From assembly GCA_938003985.1 (NCBI GenBank), contig CALKWZ010000076.1, positions 1-64,000 on the forward strand: 64,000 nt of DNA, read 5' to 3'. The translations under genes and the position numbers were made by a program. The notes beneath the pieces were generated by a model. It worked only from the letters and a program-made list of their open reading frames with translations, was not told where the DNA came from and searched no databases. This document shows positions 1 to 7,172 of the stretch, piece by piece (within the stretch, counting starts at the first letter, position 1; every line of letters begins with the position of its first letter). This DNA is from an uncultured Verrucomicrobiota bacterium. Lineage in GTDB: Bacteria; Verrucomicrobiota; Kiritimatiellia; CAIQIC01; Lenti-01.

Positions 1-434
1 GGGGGCGAAAACCGGATCGCAACGGGCCTGGGCGGGCGAAAAACGGGAGATTTCAGCAGGAAAACAGGAAATTTTCAGGAAAGCAGGATGGGAAATGCCC
101 GAGATCCGAAGTCCGAGGTCAGAGGTCTGAAAAGATACATTTGCGTGGATTTGTGTTCATTTGCGGTTGTTTTTGGGCTTCGGGGGCGAAAACCGGATCG
201 CAACGGGCCTGGGCGGGCGAAAAACGGGAGATTTCATCAGGAAAACAGGAAGGGATGGGGGCTTGATCCTGTTTTCCTGTGTGTTTCCTGTTCTCCTGCT
301 TATTCGGGGGGTATTGGCGCTGGACGGTCGTTTTGGCGGGGCCGGAGGAGGCCTGCGGAGGCAAAAAACGCCGAAAAATGGCTCGCAACGGGCCTGGGCG
401 GGCGAAAAACGGGAGATTTCAGCAGGAAAACAGG
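1..434. repeat. Three long direct repeats, no gene
   Basis: A unit of about 50-70 bases containing GCAACGGGCCTGGGCGGGCG followed by an A-rich stretch and an AGCAGGAAAACAGG end occurs at 1-69, 182-250 and 382-434. The first two copies are offset by 181 bases and nearly identical; the third is shorter on its left side. Between the copies lie TTTCCTG-rich stretches and a short CCGAG-type microrepeat near 98-128. I see no credible gene from 1 to the glycosyltransferase start at 627. Function unknown; the left edge is cut by the window. Confidence 0.8.
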
Positions 435-626
435 CGCGCAGGCTACGGATTATTCCTGTTTTCCTGAGAATTTCGTGTTTTCCTGCTTGGGTTGGGGGTC
501 TTCTGGCCGGGCGGGCGTCTGGCGGGCTCCCGGGGGGCGGTGAAGCGGTTGTTTTCGCGATTTTTGTTGCAATTTGCGGCGAAAAGGCGGAAAAGCGGCG
601 TCATTTTGCGGCCGGAGGGCCGAGGC

Positions 627-1916
627 ATGTTGGAATTCATACAATCCAGTCTGGGAACGGTTTTGGACGCGGCGATCGCCGCGACCTGCGCGCTGTCGGG
701 CGTGTATTGCGCGTTCACGGCGGCGGCGCTGGCGTTCCGGCGGCACCGGCCGGCGGAGGAAGGGCTGCCGGCGGGCGCAAGCTGGCCGAAGGTGACGGTC
801 CAGATTCCCACCTACAACGAGCTGGCGGCGCTGAATTGCGCGCGCTGCTGCCTGGCGTTCGATTATCCGGCGGACCGGCTGCAGATCCTGATCGGCGACG
901 ACAGCAACCGGCCGGAAATCTCGGCGGCGATCGATGCGTTCGCGCGGGAGAATCCGCGGGCGGAGGTCTGCCGGCGGGGCCGCAACGCGGGCTACAAGCC
1001 GGGCAACCTCAACCACATGCTGGCGCGGACGACGGGGGATTACCTGCTGATTTTGGATTCGGACTTCCTGCCGGAGCGGGATTTCCTGCGGCGGCTGGCG
1101 GCGCCGGCGGCGCGGGATCCGGAACTGGCGGGGGTGCAGGCGTCGTGGCGCGTGGCCAATGCCCGGCAGAACTACAGCACGCTGATGGGCGCGGGCATCG
1201 TGAACGTGATCCACGCGGTGATCTTGCCGGTGATGAAGCGGCTGGCGCGCACGGGCATGTTCTGCGGCTCGGCGGAACTGGTGCGCAAGGACCTGCTGGC
1301 GGAACTGGGCGGCTGGACGGTGGGGGCGCTGACGGAAGACGTGGATTATTCGCTGCGGGTGCTGGCGGCGGGGCGGCGGATCGAATATCTGGAAGGCCTG
1401 GCCTGCTCGTGCGAGACGCCGCACACGCCGGGGGATCTGTTCCGGCAGCAGATGCGCTGGGCCTACGGGGTGATGCGCGCGCTGATGGCCCACGGGCCGC
1501 GGCTGCTGTTTTCCCGGCCGGTGCGCAAGCGCACGAAGACGGCCGTGGCGTGCTTCTGCGGGGGCTATCTGATGGTGGCGCTGCTGCTGGGGACGACGGT
1601 GCTGGGCGCGCTGAACGTGGCGGTCGGCTGGGCGGCGGGCGCGCCGGCCGAGCCCGCCGGTCCGCTGGGCGGCGGGCTGGGCACGCTGGTGAATTTCGCG
1701 CTGACGTGCGGGATGCTGGTGTCGTCGGTCTGCGCGGGATTCATCAGCGGGCTGGGCGCGCGCAGCGCCCAGAAGCTGGTGGCGGCCTCGCTGAGCATCG
1801 GCGTGGTGCTGCTGTTTTTCGTGGGCCAGGGGCTGGTCAAGGCGCTCTTGGGGCTGCCGATGAATTGGTTCATGCTCAAGAAGAACGGCAACGAGCGGGC
1901 GTTGACGGCGGTTTGA
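627..1916 (+). CDS. Family 2 glycosyltransferase (cellulose synthase-like, membrane)
   Basis: A 429-aa processive-type GT2 enzyme that probably transfers sugar from a nucleotide sugar to a growing polysaccharide at the cytoplasmic membrane. An N-terminal hydrophobic segment (about residues 10-36) precedes the GT-A core. Visible motifs are PTYNE, GDDSN, the DSD metal-binding triad near residue 143, TED (acceptor base region) and QQMRW near 274-278, which is the QxxRW signature of processive synthases. Three further hydrophobic segments fill the C-terminus. The start at 627 follows a GGAGG-like site; an in-frame upstream start at 492 would add a poorly coding stretch. No PilZ domain or synthase partner is adjacent, so the product (cellulose, glucomannan or other glycan) cannot be named. 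Confidence 0.85.
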   Translation: MLEFIQSSLGTVLDAAIAATCALSGVYCAFTAAALAFRRHRPAEEGLPAGASWPKVTVQIPTYNELAALNCARCCLAFDYPADRLQILIGDDSNRPEISAAIDAFARENPRAEVCRRGRNAGYKPGNLNHMLARTTGDYLLILDSDFLPERDFLRRLAAPAARDPELAGVQASWRVANARQNYSTLMGAGIVNVIHAVILPVMKRLARTGMFCGSAELVRKDLLAELGGWTVGALTEDVDYSLRVLAAGRRIEYLEGLACSCETPHTPGDLFRQQMRWAYGVMRALMAHGPRLLFSRPVRKRTKTAVACFCGGYLMVALLLGTTVLGALNVAVGWAAGAPAEPAGPLGGGLGTLVNFALTCGMLVSSVCAGFISGLGARSAQKLVAASLSIGVVLLFFVGQGLVKALLGLPMNWFMLKKNGNERALTAV

Positions 1917-2062
1917 ACGGCCGCGAGATCCGAGGTCGGCAGTCCGAGGCGGGGGGGCTCGTGGGGGGAGCGAAAAGAGTGGGCGGGGGCCGCGCGGAGC
2001 TTGATTCCAAGGGGCATATCCCCCACTCTTTGGTGCCATCAAGAGCGCGGCTGCCGAAAATT

Positions 2063-2080
2063 CGCGAACGGACGTTCGCG
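2063..2080. promoter_or_regulatory. 18-bp palindrome upstream of lipoprotein gene
   Basis: CGCGAACG, two bases, CGTTCGCG forms a perfect inverted repeat 48 bases before the lipoprotein start. It could be an operator or a leader hairpin. Nothing else supports either role. Confidence 0.35.
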
Positions 2081-2127
2081 GCGCGCAGCGGCGACTTGAA
2101 GGGGTGGGATCCACCCGAGGAGCGACG

Positions 2128-2676
2128 ATGAAGCGTTGGTCTTGGCTGATGGCGATCGCGTTGGGCGTTTCCATGCTGGGGTTCGTGGGCTGCGAAGACG
2201 ACGACGATGGCGACGACGCGGAAACGGCCGCGACGACGACCGGCGGCGGAACCACGACGACGGGCGGAACCACGACGACGGGCGGGACCACGACGGGTGG
2301 CACGACCACGACGGGCGGAACCACGACGGGCGGAACCACTCCCACGGTTTCCGCCAATGCCAACGTCGCCGGCAACTGGAACGGGCCCCAGAACTTGCCC
2401 GGCGGAACCGCCCACTTCCAAGTGAGCCTGACCCAGGACGCCGCGGACGTGGTCCGGGGGACGTTCACCAGTTCCGATATCAGCGCGTCGGGCAAGGTCA
2501 GCGGCAACGTCAGCGGCGGCGACCACGTCGTGCTGAACTTCCAATATCTGGCCGGAGCCGCCGCCGGGTATCGGGAGGTCTGGGATGGCCACGTCAACGC
2601 GTCGGTCAACGATTTCCAGGGAAGCGTCACGCCCAACAACGGCGGCGCGTCGGGAACGTTCGCGCTTCAGAAATAG
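2128..2676 (+). CDS. Thr/Gly-repeat lipoprotein, function unknown
   Basis: A 182-aa exported protein. Residues 1-22 form a signal peptide ending in a lipobox-like GFVGC, so the mature protein probably begins at Cys22 and is lipid-anchored. An acidic EDDDDGDD stretch follows, then a Thr/Gly linker (about residues 36-72) made of TTTGG/TTTTGG units, encoded by a short tandem DNA repeat of about 18 bp. The remaining ~110 residues look like a small beta-rich domain (FQVSLTQDAADVVRGTFTSSD) of the kind found in bacterial surface lipoproteins. The start has a GAGGAG site (2117-2122). A strong terminator follows the stop. Family not recognised. Confidence 0.75.
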   Translation: MKRWSWLMAIALGVSMLGFVGCEDDDDGDDAETAATTTGGGTTTTGGTTTTGGTTTGGTTTTGGTTTGGTTPTVSANANVAGNWNGPQNLPGGTAHFQVSLTQDAADVVRGTFTSSDISASGKVSGNVSGGDHVVLNFQYLAGAAAGYREVWDGHVNASVNDFQGSVTPNNGGASGTFALQK

Positions 2677-2716
2677 ACGCGGTTTTCCTGCGGCGGAGCA
2701 GTACCTCCGTCCTGCG

Positions 2717-2749
2717 CCCCGCTGCGACGATTCGGTCGCGGCGGGGTTT
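2717..2749 (+). terminator. Rho-independent terminator after lipoprotein gene
   Basis: A 12-bp stem (CCCCGCTGCGAC with GTCGCGGCGGGG, one G-T pair) closes a GATTCG loop and is followed by TTT. It lies 40 bases after the lipoprotein stop and before hom. Confidence 0.7.
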
Positions 2750-2915
2750 CCGCATCCGGCGGTGGACTTGCGGCGGGACTTGTGGCGTGCGCATGCCTCC
2801 CATCTGCGTCCGGGAGAGTGGAATCCGAAGAAAACAGGGGTTTGGGACTTGTTTTTCGGCCAAAGGGCGGTATTCTTTCGCACTTCTTATTTGAAAAGAG
2901 CTTGGAGCGTTTTTC

Positions 2916-4229
2916 ATGTCGAAAATGAAAGAAATCGGAGTGGCGGTGCTGGGATTCGGCACGGTGGGGGCCGGCGTGGTCGAAACCTTGGCGAAGAACG
3001 GCGATCTGCTGGCGGAACGGCTGGGCGTGCGCCTGGCGCTGCGCGGGGTGGCGGATCTGGACGTGAAGACGGACCGCGGCGTGCAGATCGATCCGGCGCT
3101 GCTGACGACGGACGGGGCGGCGCTGGTGGCGCGGCCGGACGTGGACGTGGTGGTGGAGCTGATCGGCGGGACCGGCGCGGCGAAGGCGTTCATCCTGCAG
3201 GCGCTGCAGCTGGGCAAGCCGGTGGTGACGGCGAACAAGAAGCTGCTGGCCGAATACGGCGAGGAAATCCACCGCACGGCGGAAGCGCACAACACCGAAA
3301 TCCTGTTCGAAGCCTCCGTCGGCGGCGGCATTCCGATCATCAAGGCCCTGCGCGAAGGGCTGTGCGCGAACCGCATCCAGAGCCTCTACGGCATTCTCAA
3401 CGGCACCTGCAACTACATCCTGACGCGGATGGAGGACGAGCACCTGCCGTTCGACGAGGTCTTGCAGGCGGCGCAGGCGGCGGGCTACGCGGAGGCGGAA
3501 CCGAGCCTGGACGTGGACGGCCACGACACGGCGCACAAGGCGGCGGTGCTGGCGTCGCTGGCCTACGGCTGCAACGTGCCGCTGGCGAAGGTGCGCGTGG
3601 CGGGCATCCGCGGCATCGCGCAGGCGGACATCGCCTACGCGGCGGAAATGGGCTATCGCATCAAGCTGCTGGCGATCATCCGCGGCGAGGCCGACGGCGT
3701 GGAGGCCAGCGTGCAGCCGACCCTGGTGAAGCACAGCCACCAGCTGGCGGCGGTGTCGGGCGTGTTCAACGCGGTGCTGGTGAAGGGCGACGTGGTCGGC
3801 ACCACGCTCTACTACGGGCGCGGCGCGGGCCGCGCGGCGACGGCGAGCGCGGTGGTGGCCGACCTGGCCGACGCGGCGCTGAACCTGCGCGCCGGCGGCC
3901 GCCGGCGCGACCTGAGCGCCGTGCACGCGAAAACGCCGGTGGCGTTCCGCGACCCGGGCGCGATCGTGGCGCGCCACTACCTGCGGCTGTCCATGAAGGA
4001 CCAGCCGGGCACGCTGGCGCGCGCGGCGACGGTGCTGGGCGCGCACCGGATCGGCATCGATTCGGTCATGCAGAAGGAAGCGGCCAAGGGCGCGGCCTAC
4101 GTGCCCGTGATCCTCGTGACCGGCCCGGCGCCGGAGCGCGAGATCGCGGCGGCGTTGGCGGAAATCGCCGCGCTCGACGGCGTGGTGGATTGCCCGGCGG
4201 TGGCCTACCGCATCGAAGATTTCGAATAG
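2916..4229 (+). CDS. hom: Homoserine dehydrogenase
   Basis: A 437-aa cytoplasmic enzyme that reduces aspartate semialdehyde to homoserine with NAD(P)H, the branch step to Thr, Met and Ile. The N-terminus carries the Rossmann motif GFGTVGAGVVETL. The central domain has ANKKLLAEYG and the conserved catalytic region GGGIPIIKALREGL, followed by GILNGTCNYIL and DVDGHDTAHKAAVLA. A C-terminal ACT domain (about 355-435, LRLSMKDQPGTLARAATVLG) suggests threonine feedback control. Length matches the family. lysC follows after 27 bases, so the first and third steps of the aspartate pathway are co-transcribed. The 239-bp upstream region holds the preceding terminator and probably the operon promoter. Confidence 0.96.
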   Translation: MSKMKEIGVAVLGFGTVGAGVVETLAKNGDLLAERLGVRLALRGVADLDVKTDRGVQIDPALLTTDGAALVARPDVDVVVELIGGTGAAKAFILQALQLGKPVVTANKKLLAEYGEEIHRTAEAHNTEILFEASVGGGIPIIKALREGLCANRIQSLYGILNGTCNYILTRMEDEHLPFDEVLQAAQAAGYAEAEPSLDVDGHDTAHKAAVLASLAYGCNVPLAKVRVAGIRGIAQADIAYAAEMGYRIKLLAIIRGEADGVEASVQPTLVKHSHQLAAVSGVFNAVLVKGDVVGTTLYYGRGAGRAATASAVVADLADAALNLRAGGRRRDLSAVHAKTPVAFRDPGAIVARHYLRLSMKDQPGTLARAATVLGAHRIGIDSVMQKEAAKGAAYVPVILVTGPAPEREIAAALAEIAALDGVVDCPAVAYRIEDFE

Positions 4230-4256
4230 GACCCCCAAAACAGGAGAGACCCGAAG

Positions 4257-5519
4257 ATGGCCTTGTACGTGCAGAAATACGGCGGCAGTTCCGTGGCGGA
4301 CGCCGAGTGCATGCGCCGCGTGGCGCAGCGCATCGACGACACGCGGAAAGCCGGCAACCAGGTGGTGGTGGTGGTGAGCGCCATGGGCGACACGACCGAC
4401 GACCTGATCGCGCTGGCGAAGCAGGTGAACCCCGAACCCAACGAACGCGAGATGGACAGCCTGATGGCCACCGGCGAGATGGCCTCCAGCGCGGTCCTGA
4501 CGATGGCGCTCCACGCCCGCGGCGTGAAGGCGATCTCGATGACCGGCCACCAGGCCGGCATCCGGGTCGACGGCACGCACCTGAAGGCGAAGATCGAAGC
4601 CATCGACCCCAAGCGCATCCGGAAGCATCTGGACCAGGGCTGCGTGGTGGTGGTGGCGGGCTTCCAGGGCACCAATCCGGCGGAAGACATCGCCACGCTC
4701 GGGCGCGGCGGGTCGGACACGACGGCGGTGGCGCTGGCGGCCGCGCTGAAGGCCGACCGCTGCCAGATCCTCAAGGACGTGGACGGCGTGTTCACGGCCA
4801 ATCCCCGCGTGGTGCCGTCGGCGCGCAAGCTCGACGAAATCGCCTACGAGGAGATGCTGGAACTGGCGAGCGCCGGGTCCGAGGTGTTGCAGTCGCGCGC
4901 CGTGGAGTTCGCGAAGAACTACGGCGTGACGTTGGAAGTGCTTTCGAGTTTCGAGGTCAAGCCCGGCACGCTGGTGCGGGAGGAGGATAAGCAAATGGAA
5001 CAGATGATCATCCGCGGCATCGCCGCCGACAAGAACCAGGCCAAGGCGACCCTGCTGGGCGTGCCGGACACCCCGGGCGTGGCCGCGCGCATCTTCAAGG
5101 CGCTGGCCGCCGCCAACATCAACGTGGACATGATCGTGCAGAACGTCAGCGCCGCGGGCGTCACCGACGTCTCCTTCACGGTGGCGAAGGACGACATCAA
5201 CAAGACGAAGCGGACGATCGAACCGCTGGTGAAGGACATCCGGGCCGCGGGCCTGAACTTCGACGGCGACATCGCCAAGGTCAGCCTCGTCGGCGTGGGC
5301 ATGAAGAGCCACTCGGGCGTGGCCTACAAGATGTTCGACGTGCTGGCCGCGAACAAGATCAACATCGAGATGATCTCGACGTCCGAGATCAAGATTTCCG
5401 TCGCGATCCGCGCCCAGGACGCCGACCAGGCGGTCCGCGCGCTGCACGACGCGTTCGGCATGGCCAAGCCCGCGCCGAAGCAGAAAGCGGCCAAGAAAAC
5501 GGCCGCGAAGAAGAAGTAG
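4257..5519 (+). CDS. lysC: Aspartate kinase (alpha, with internal beta start)
   Basis: A 420-aa monofunctional aspartokinase that phosphorylates L-aspartate, the first step to Lys, Thr and Met. It opens with the kinase motif QKYGGSSVAD and has TGEMASSAVL and GRGGSDTTAVALAAAL in the kinase domain (1-240). Two ACT domains (about 265-400) contain VPDTPGVAARIFKALA and GMKSHSGVAYKMFDVL, typical of lysine/threonine-inhibited class II aspartokinases such as those of Corynebacterium and Bacillus. The tail is Lys/Ala-rich (about residues 405-420). A GGGAGGAGG sequence at 4978-4986 precedes an in-frame ATG at 4995, which would give a separate 174-aa ACT-only beta subunit. Confidence 0.96.
   Translation: MALYVQKYGGSSVADAECMRRVAQRIDDTRKAGNQVVVVVSAMGDTTDDLIALAKQVNPEPNEREMDSLMATGEMASSAVLTMALHARGVKAISMTGHQAGIRVDGTHLKAKIEAIDPKRIRKHLDQGCVVVVAGFQGTNPAEDIATLGRGGSDTTAVALAAALKADRCQILKDVDGVFTANPRVVPSARKLDEIAYEEMLELASAGSEVLQSRAVEFAKNYGVTLEVLSSFEVKPGTLVREEDKQMEQMIIRGIAADKNQAKATLLGVPDTPGVAARIFKALAAANINVDMIVQNVSAAGVTDVSFTVAKDDINKTKRTIEPLVKDIRAAGLNFDGDIAKVSLVGVGMKSHSGVAYKMFDVLAANKINIEMISTSEIKISVAIRAQDADQAVRALHDAFGMAKPAPKQKAAKKTAAKKK
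4978..4997 (+). promoter_or_regulatory. Internal ribosome binding site and start for lysC beta subunit
   Basis: GGGAGGAGG (4978-4986) lies 8 bases before an in-frame ATG at 4995 (protein starts MEQMIIRGIAADKNQAKA). The position matches the known internal start that produces the beta subunit of alpha2beta2 aspartokinases. Confidence 0.65.
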
Positions 5520-5568
5520 CCGGGGCGTTGCGCCCCCAACGGGGCCCGCCGGGGCCCGGGAGAACCGC

Positions 5569-7161
5569 ATGGACAAGGTCATCGTCTACGATACGACCCT
5601 GCGCGACGGCGCGCAGGGCGAAGGCATCAATTTCTCGGTGCCGGCCAAGATCCGCATCGCCCGGTGCCTCGACGAGTTCGGGATCGACTACGTCGAGGGC
5701 GGTTTCGCGGCGTCCAACCCGAAGGACATGGAGTTCTTCGAGGCGATGCGCTCGGTGCCGCTGAAGCACGCCAAGCTGGCGGCGTTCGGCAGCACCCGGC
5801 GCGCGGGCGTCGCGGCTTCGCAGGACGCGGGCCTGGCGGCGATCCTGAAGTCGGGCGCGCCCGTGGCGACGATCTTCGGCAAGAGCTGGCTGCTGCACGT
5901 CGAGAAGGTGCTCAAGACCACGCGGGAGGAAAACCTGGCGATGGTCGCCGATTCCGTGCGCTTCCTGAAGAAGCACGGCAAGGAAGTGATCTACGACGCC
6001 GAGCATTTCTTCGACGGCTACCGGGACGATCCGGACTACGCGCTGCAGACGCTGGCCGCGGCGGCGGAAGCCGGCGCGGACGCGCTGGTGCTGTGCGACA
6101 CCAACGGCGGGCGGCTGACCTCCGAGGTGGCCGAGACCGCCGCGCGGGTGGCCGCGCGGTTCCCCGGCGCGCCGATCGGCATCCACACCCACAACGATTC
6201 CGAGCTGGCGGTGGCCAACTCGCTGGCGGCGGTGCAGGCCGGGGCCCGGATGGTGCAGGGCACGATCAACGGCTACGGCGAGCGCACCGGCAACGCCAAC
6301 CTGTGCTCGATCATCCCCGCGCTGGCGCTCAAGCTGGGCTTCGCGCTGACCTGCGGGCCGCGGCTGGACCAGTTGCGGCGCGTGTCCGTCCTGCTGGACG
6401 AGATCGCCGACCAGCGGCCGCTGAAGAGCCGGCCCTACGTGGGCGAGAGCGCCTTCGCGCACAAGGCGGGCATGCACGTGGACGCCGTCGGCAAGGTCTC
6501 CAAGAGCTTCGAGCATATCGAGCCGGAGGCGGTCGGCAACGAACGGCGCATCCTGATGAGCGAACTGTCGGGCGCGAGCAACGTGCGCCTGAAGACGGGC
6601 GAAATGGGCCTGGTCTTCCAGAAGGATTCGCCGGAGGTGAAGGACGTCCTGCGCAAGCTGGAGCATCTGGAGAAGAACGGCTACGCCTTCGAGTCGGCGG
6701 ACGCCTCCTTCAAGCTGCTGGTGCAGAAGGTGCTCAAGAAGCACGTGCCGTTCTTCGAATTGCAGGGGTTCAGCGTGGTGGTGCAGAAGGCGGACGCCGC
6801 GAGCAAGGCGACGACGACGGCCACCATCAAGGTCAGCGTGAACGGCCAGGCCGAGCTGACGGCGGGCGAGGGCGACGGCCCCGTGGACGCGCTCAACGTC
6901 GCGCTGCGCAAGGTGCTGCGGCGGTTCTATCCGGCCATCGATTCGGTGGTGCTGGAAGACTACCACGTGCGCATCCTGGATCCGGAGACCGCCACGCAGG
7001 CGACGACCCGCGTGCTGATCGATTCGTCCGACGGCCACGACCGGTGGGGCACGGTGGGCGTCAGCGGCAACATCATCGAGGCTTCCTGGGAGGCGCTCGT
7101 GGACAGCGTGGAATACAAGCTGTTCCTCGACGAACAGCGCCGCCAGGCGGGGGAGAAATAA
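5569..7161 (+). CDS. cimA: (R)-citramalate synthase
   Basis: A 530-aa enzyme of the isopropylmalate-synthase superfamily. CimA condenses acetyl-CoA with pyruvate to citramalate and so opens the threonine-independent route to isoleucine. The N-terminus has YDTTLRDGAQGEG, the HMGL-like metal/substrate motif, and the TIM barrel continues with CDTNGGRL and GIHTHNDSELAVANSLAAV (metal-binding His pair) and NGYGERTGNANL. The C-terminal part (about 390-520) is the LeuA-type allosteric dimer domain. Length and the opening KVIVYDTTLRDG pattern fit the long CimA family better than LeuA. It sits 49 bases after lysC and 11 bases before valS. Isoleucine feedback is likely from the family but not shown by sequence alone. 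Confidence 0.92.
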   Translation: MDKVIVYDTTLRDGAQGEGINFSVPAKIRIARCLDEFGIDYVEGGFAASNPKDMEFFEAMRSVPLKHAKLAAFGSTRRAGVAASQDAGLAAILKSGAPVATIFGKSWLLHVEKVLKTTREENLAMVADSVRFLKKHGKEVIYDAEHFFDGYRDDPDYALQTLAAAAEAGADALVLCDTNGGRLTSEVAETAARVAARFPGAPIGIHTHNDSELAVANSLAAVQAGARMVQGTINGYGERTGNANLCSIIPALALKLGFALTCGPRLDQLRRVSVLLDEIADQRPLKSRPYVGESAFAHKAGMHVDAVGKVSKSFEHIEPEAVGNERRILMSELSGASNVRLKTGEMGLVFQKDSPEVKDVLRKLEHLEKNGYAFESADASFKLLVQKVLKKHVPFFELQGFSVVVQKADAASKATTTATIKVSVNGQAELTAGEGDGPVDALNVALRKVLRRFYPAIDSVVLEDYHVRILDPETATQATTRVLIDSSDGHDRWGTVGVSGNIIEASWEALVDSVEYKLFLDEQRRQAGEK

Positions 7162-7172
7162 GGCGCGCCATC

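Noticed and set aside
2585..4990. Very long open frames overlapping hom, lysC, cimA, valS and the large secreted gene on both strands
   Set aside because: They are Arg/Gly/Ala-rich low-complexity shadows caused by high GC. The real frames show conserved enzyme motifs throughout.
5522..5536. Terminator between lysC and cimA
   Set aside because: A short GGGGC/GCCCC hairpin without a T tract in a 49-bp gap; co-transcription is more likely.
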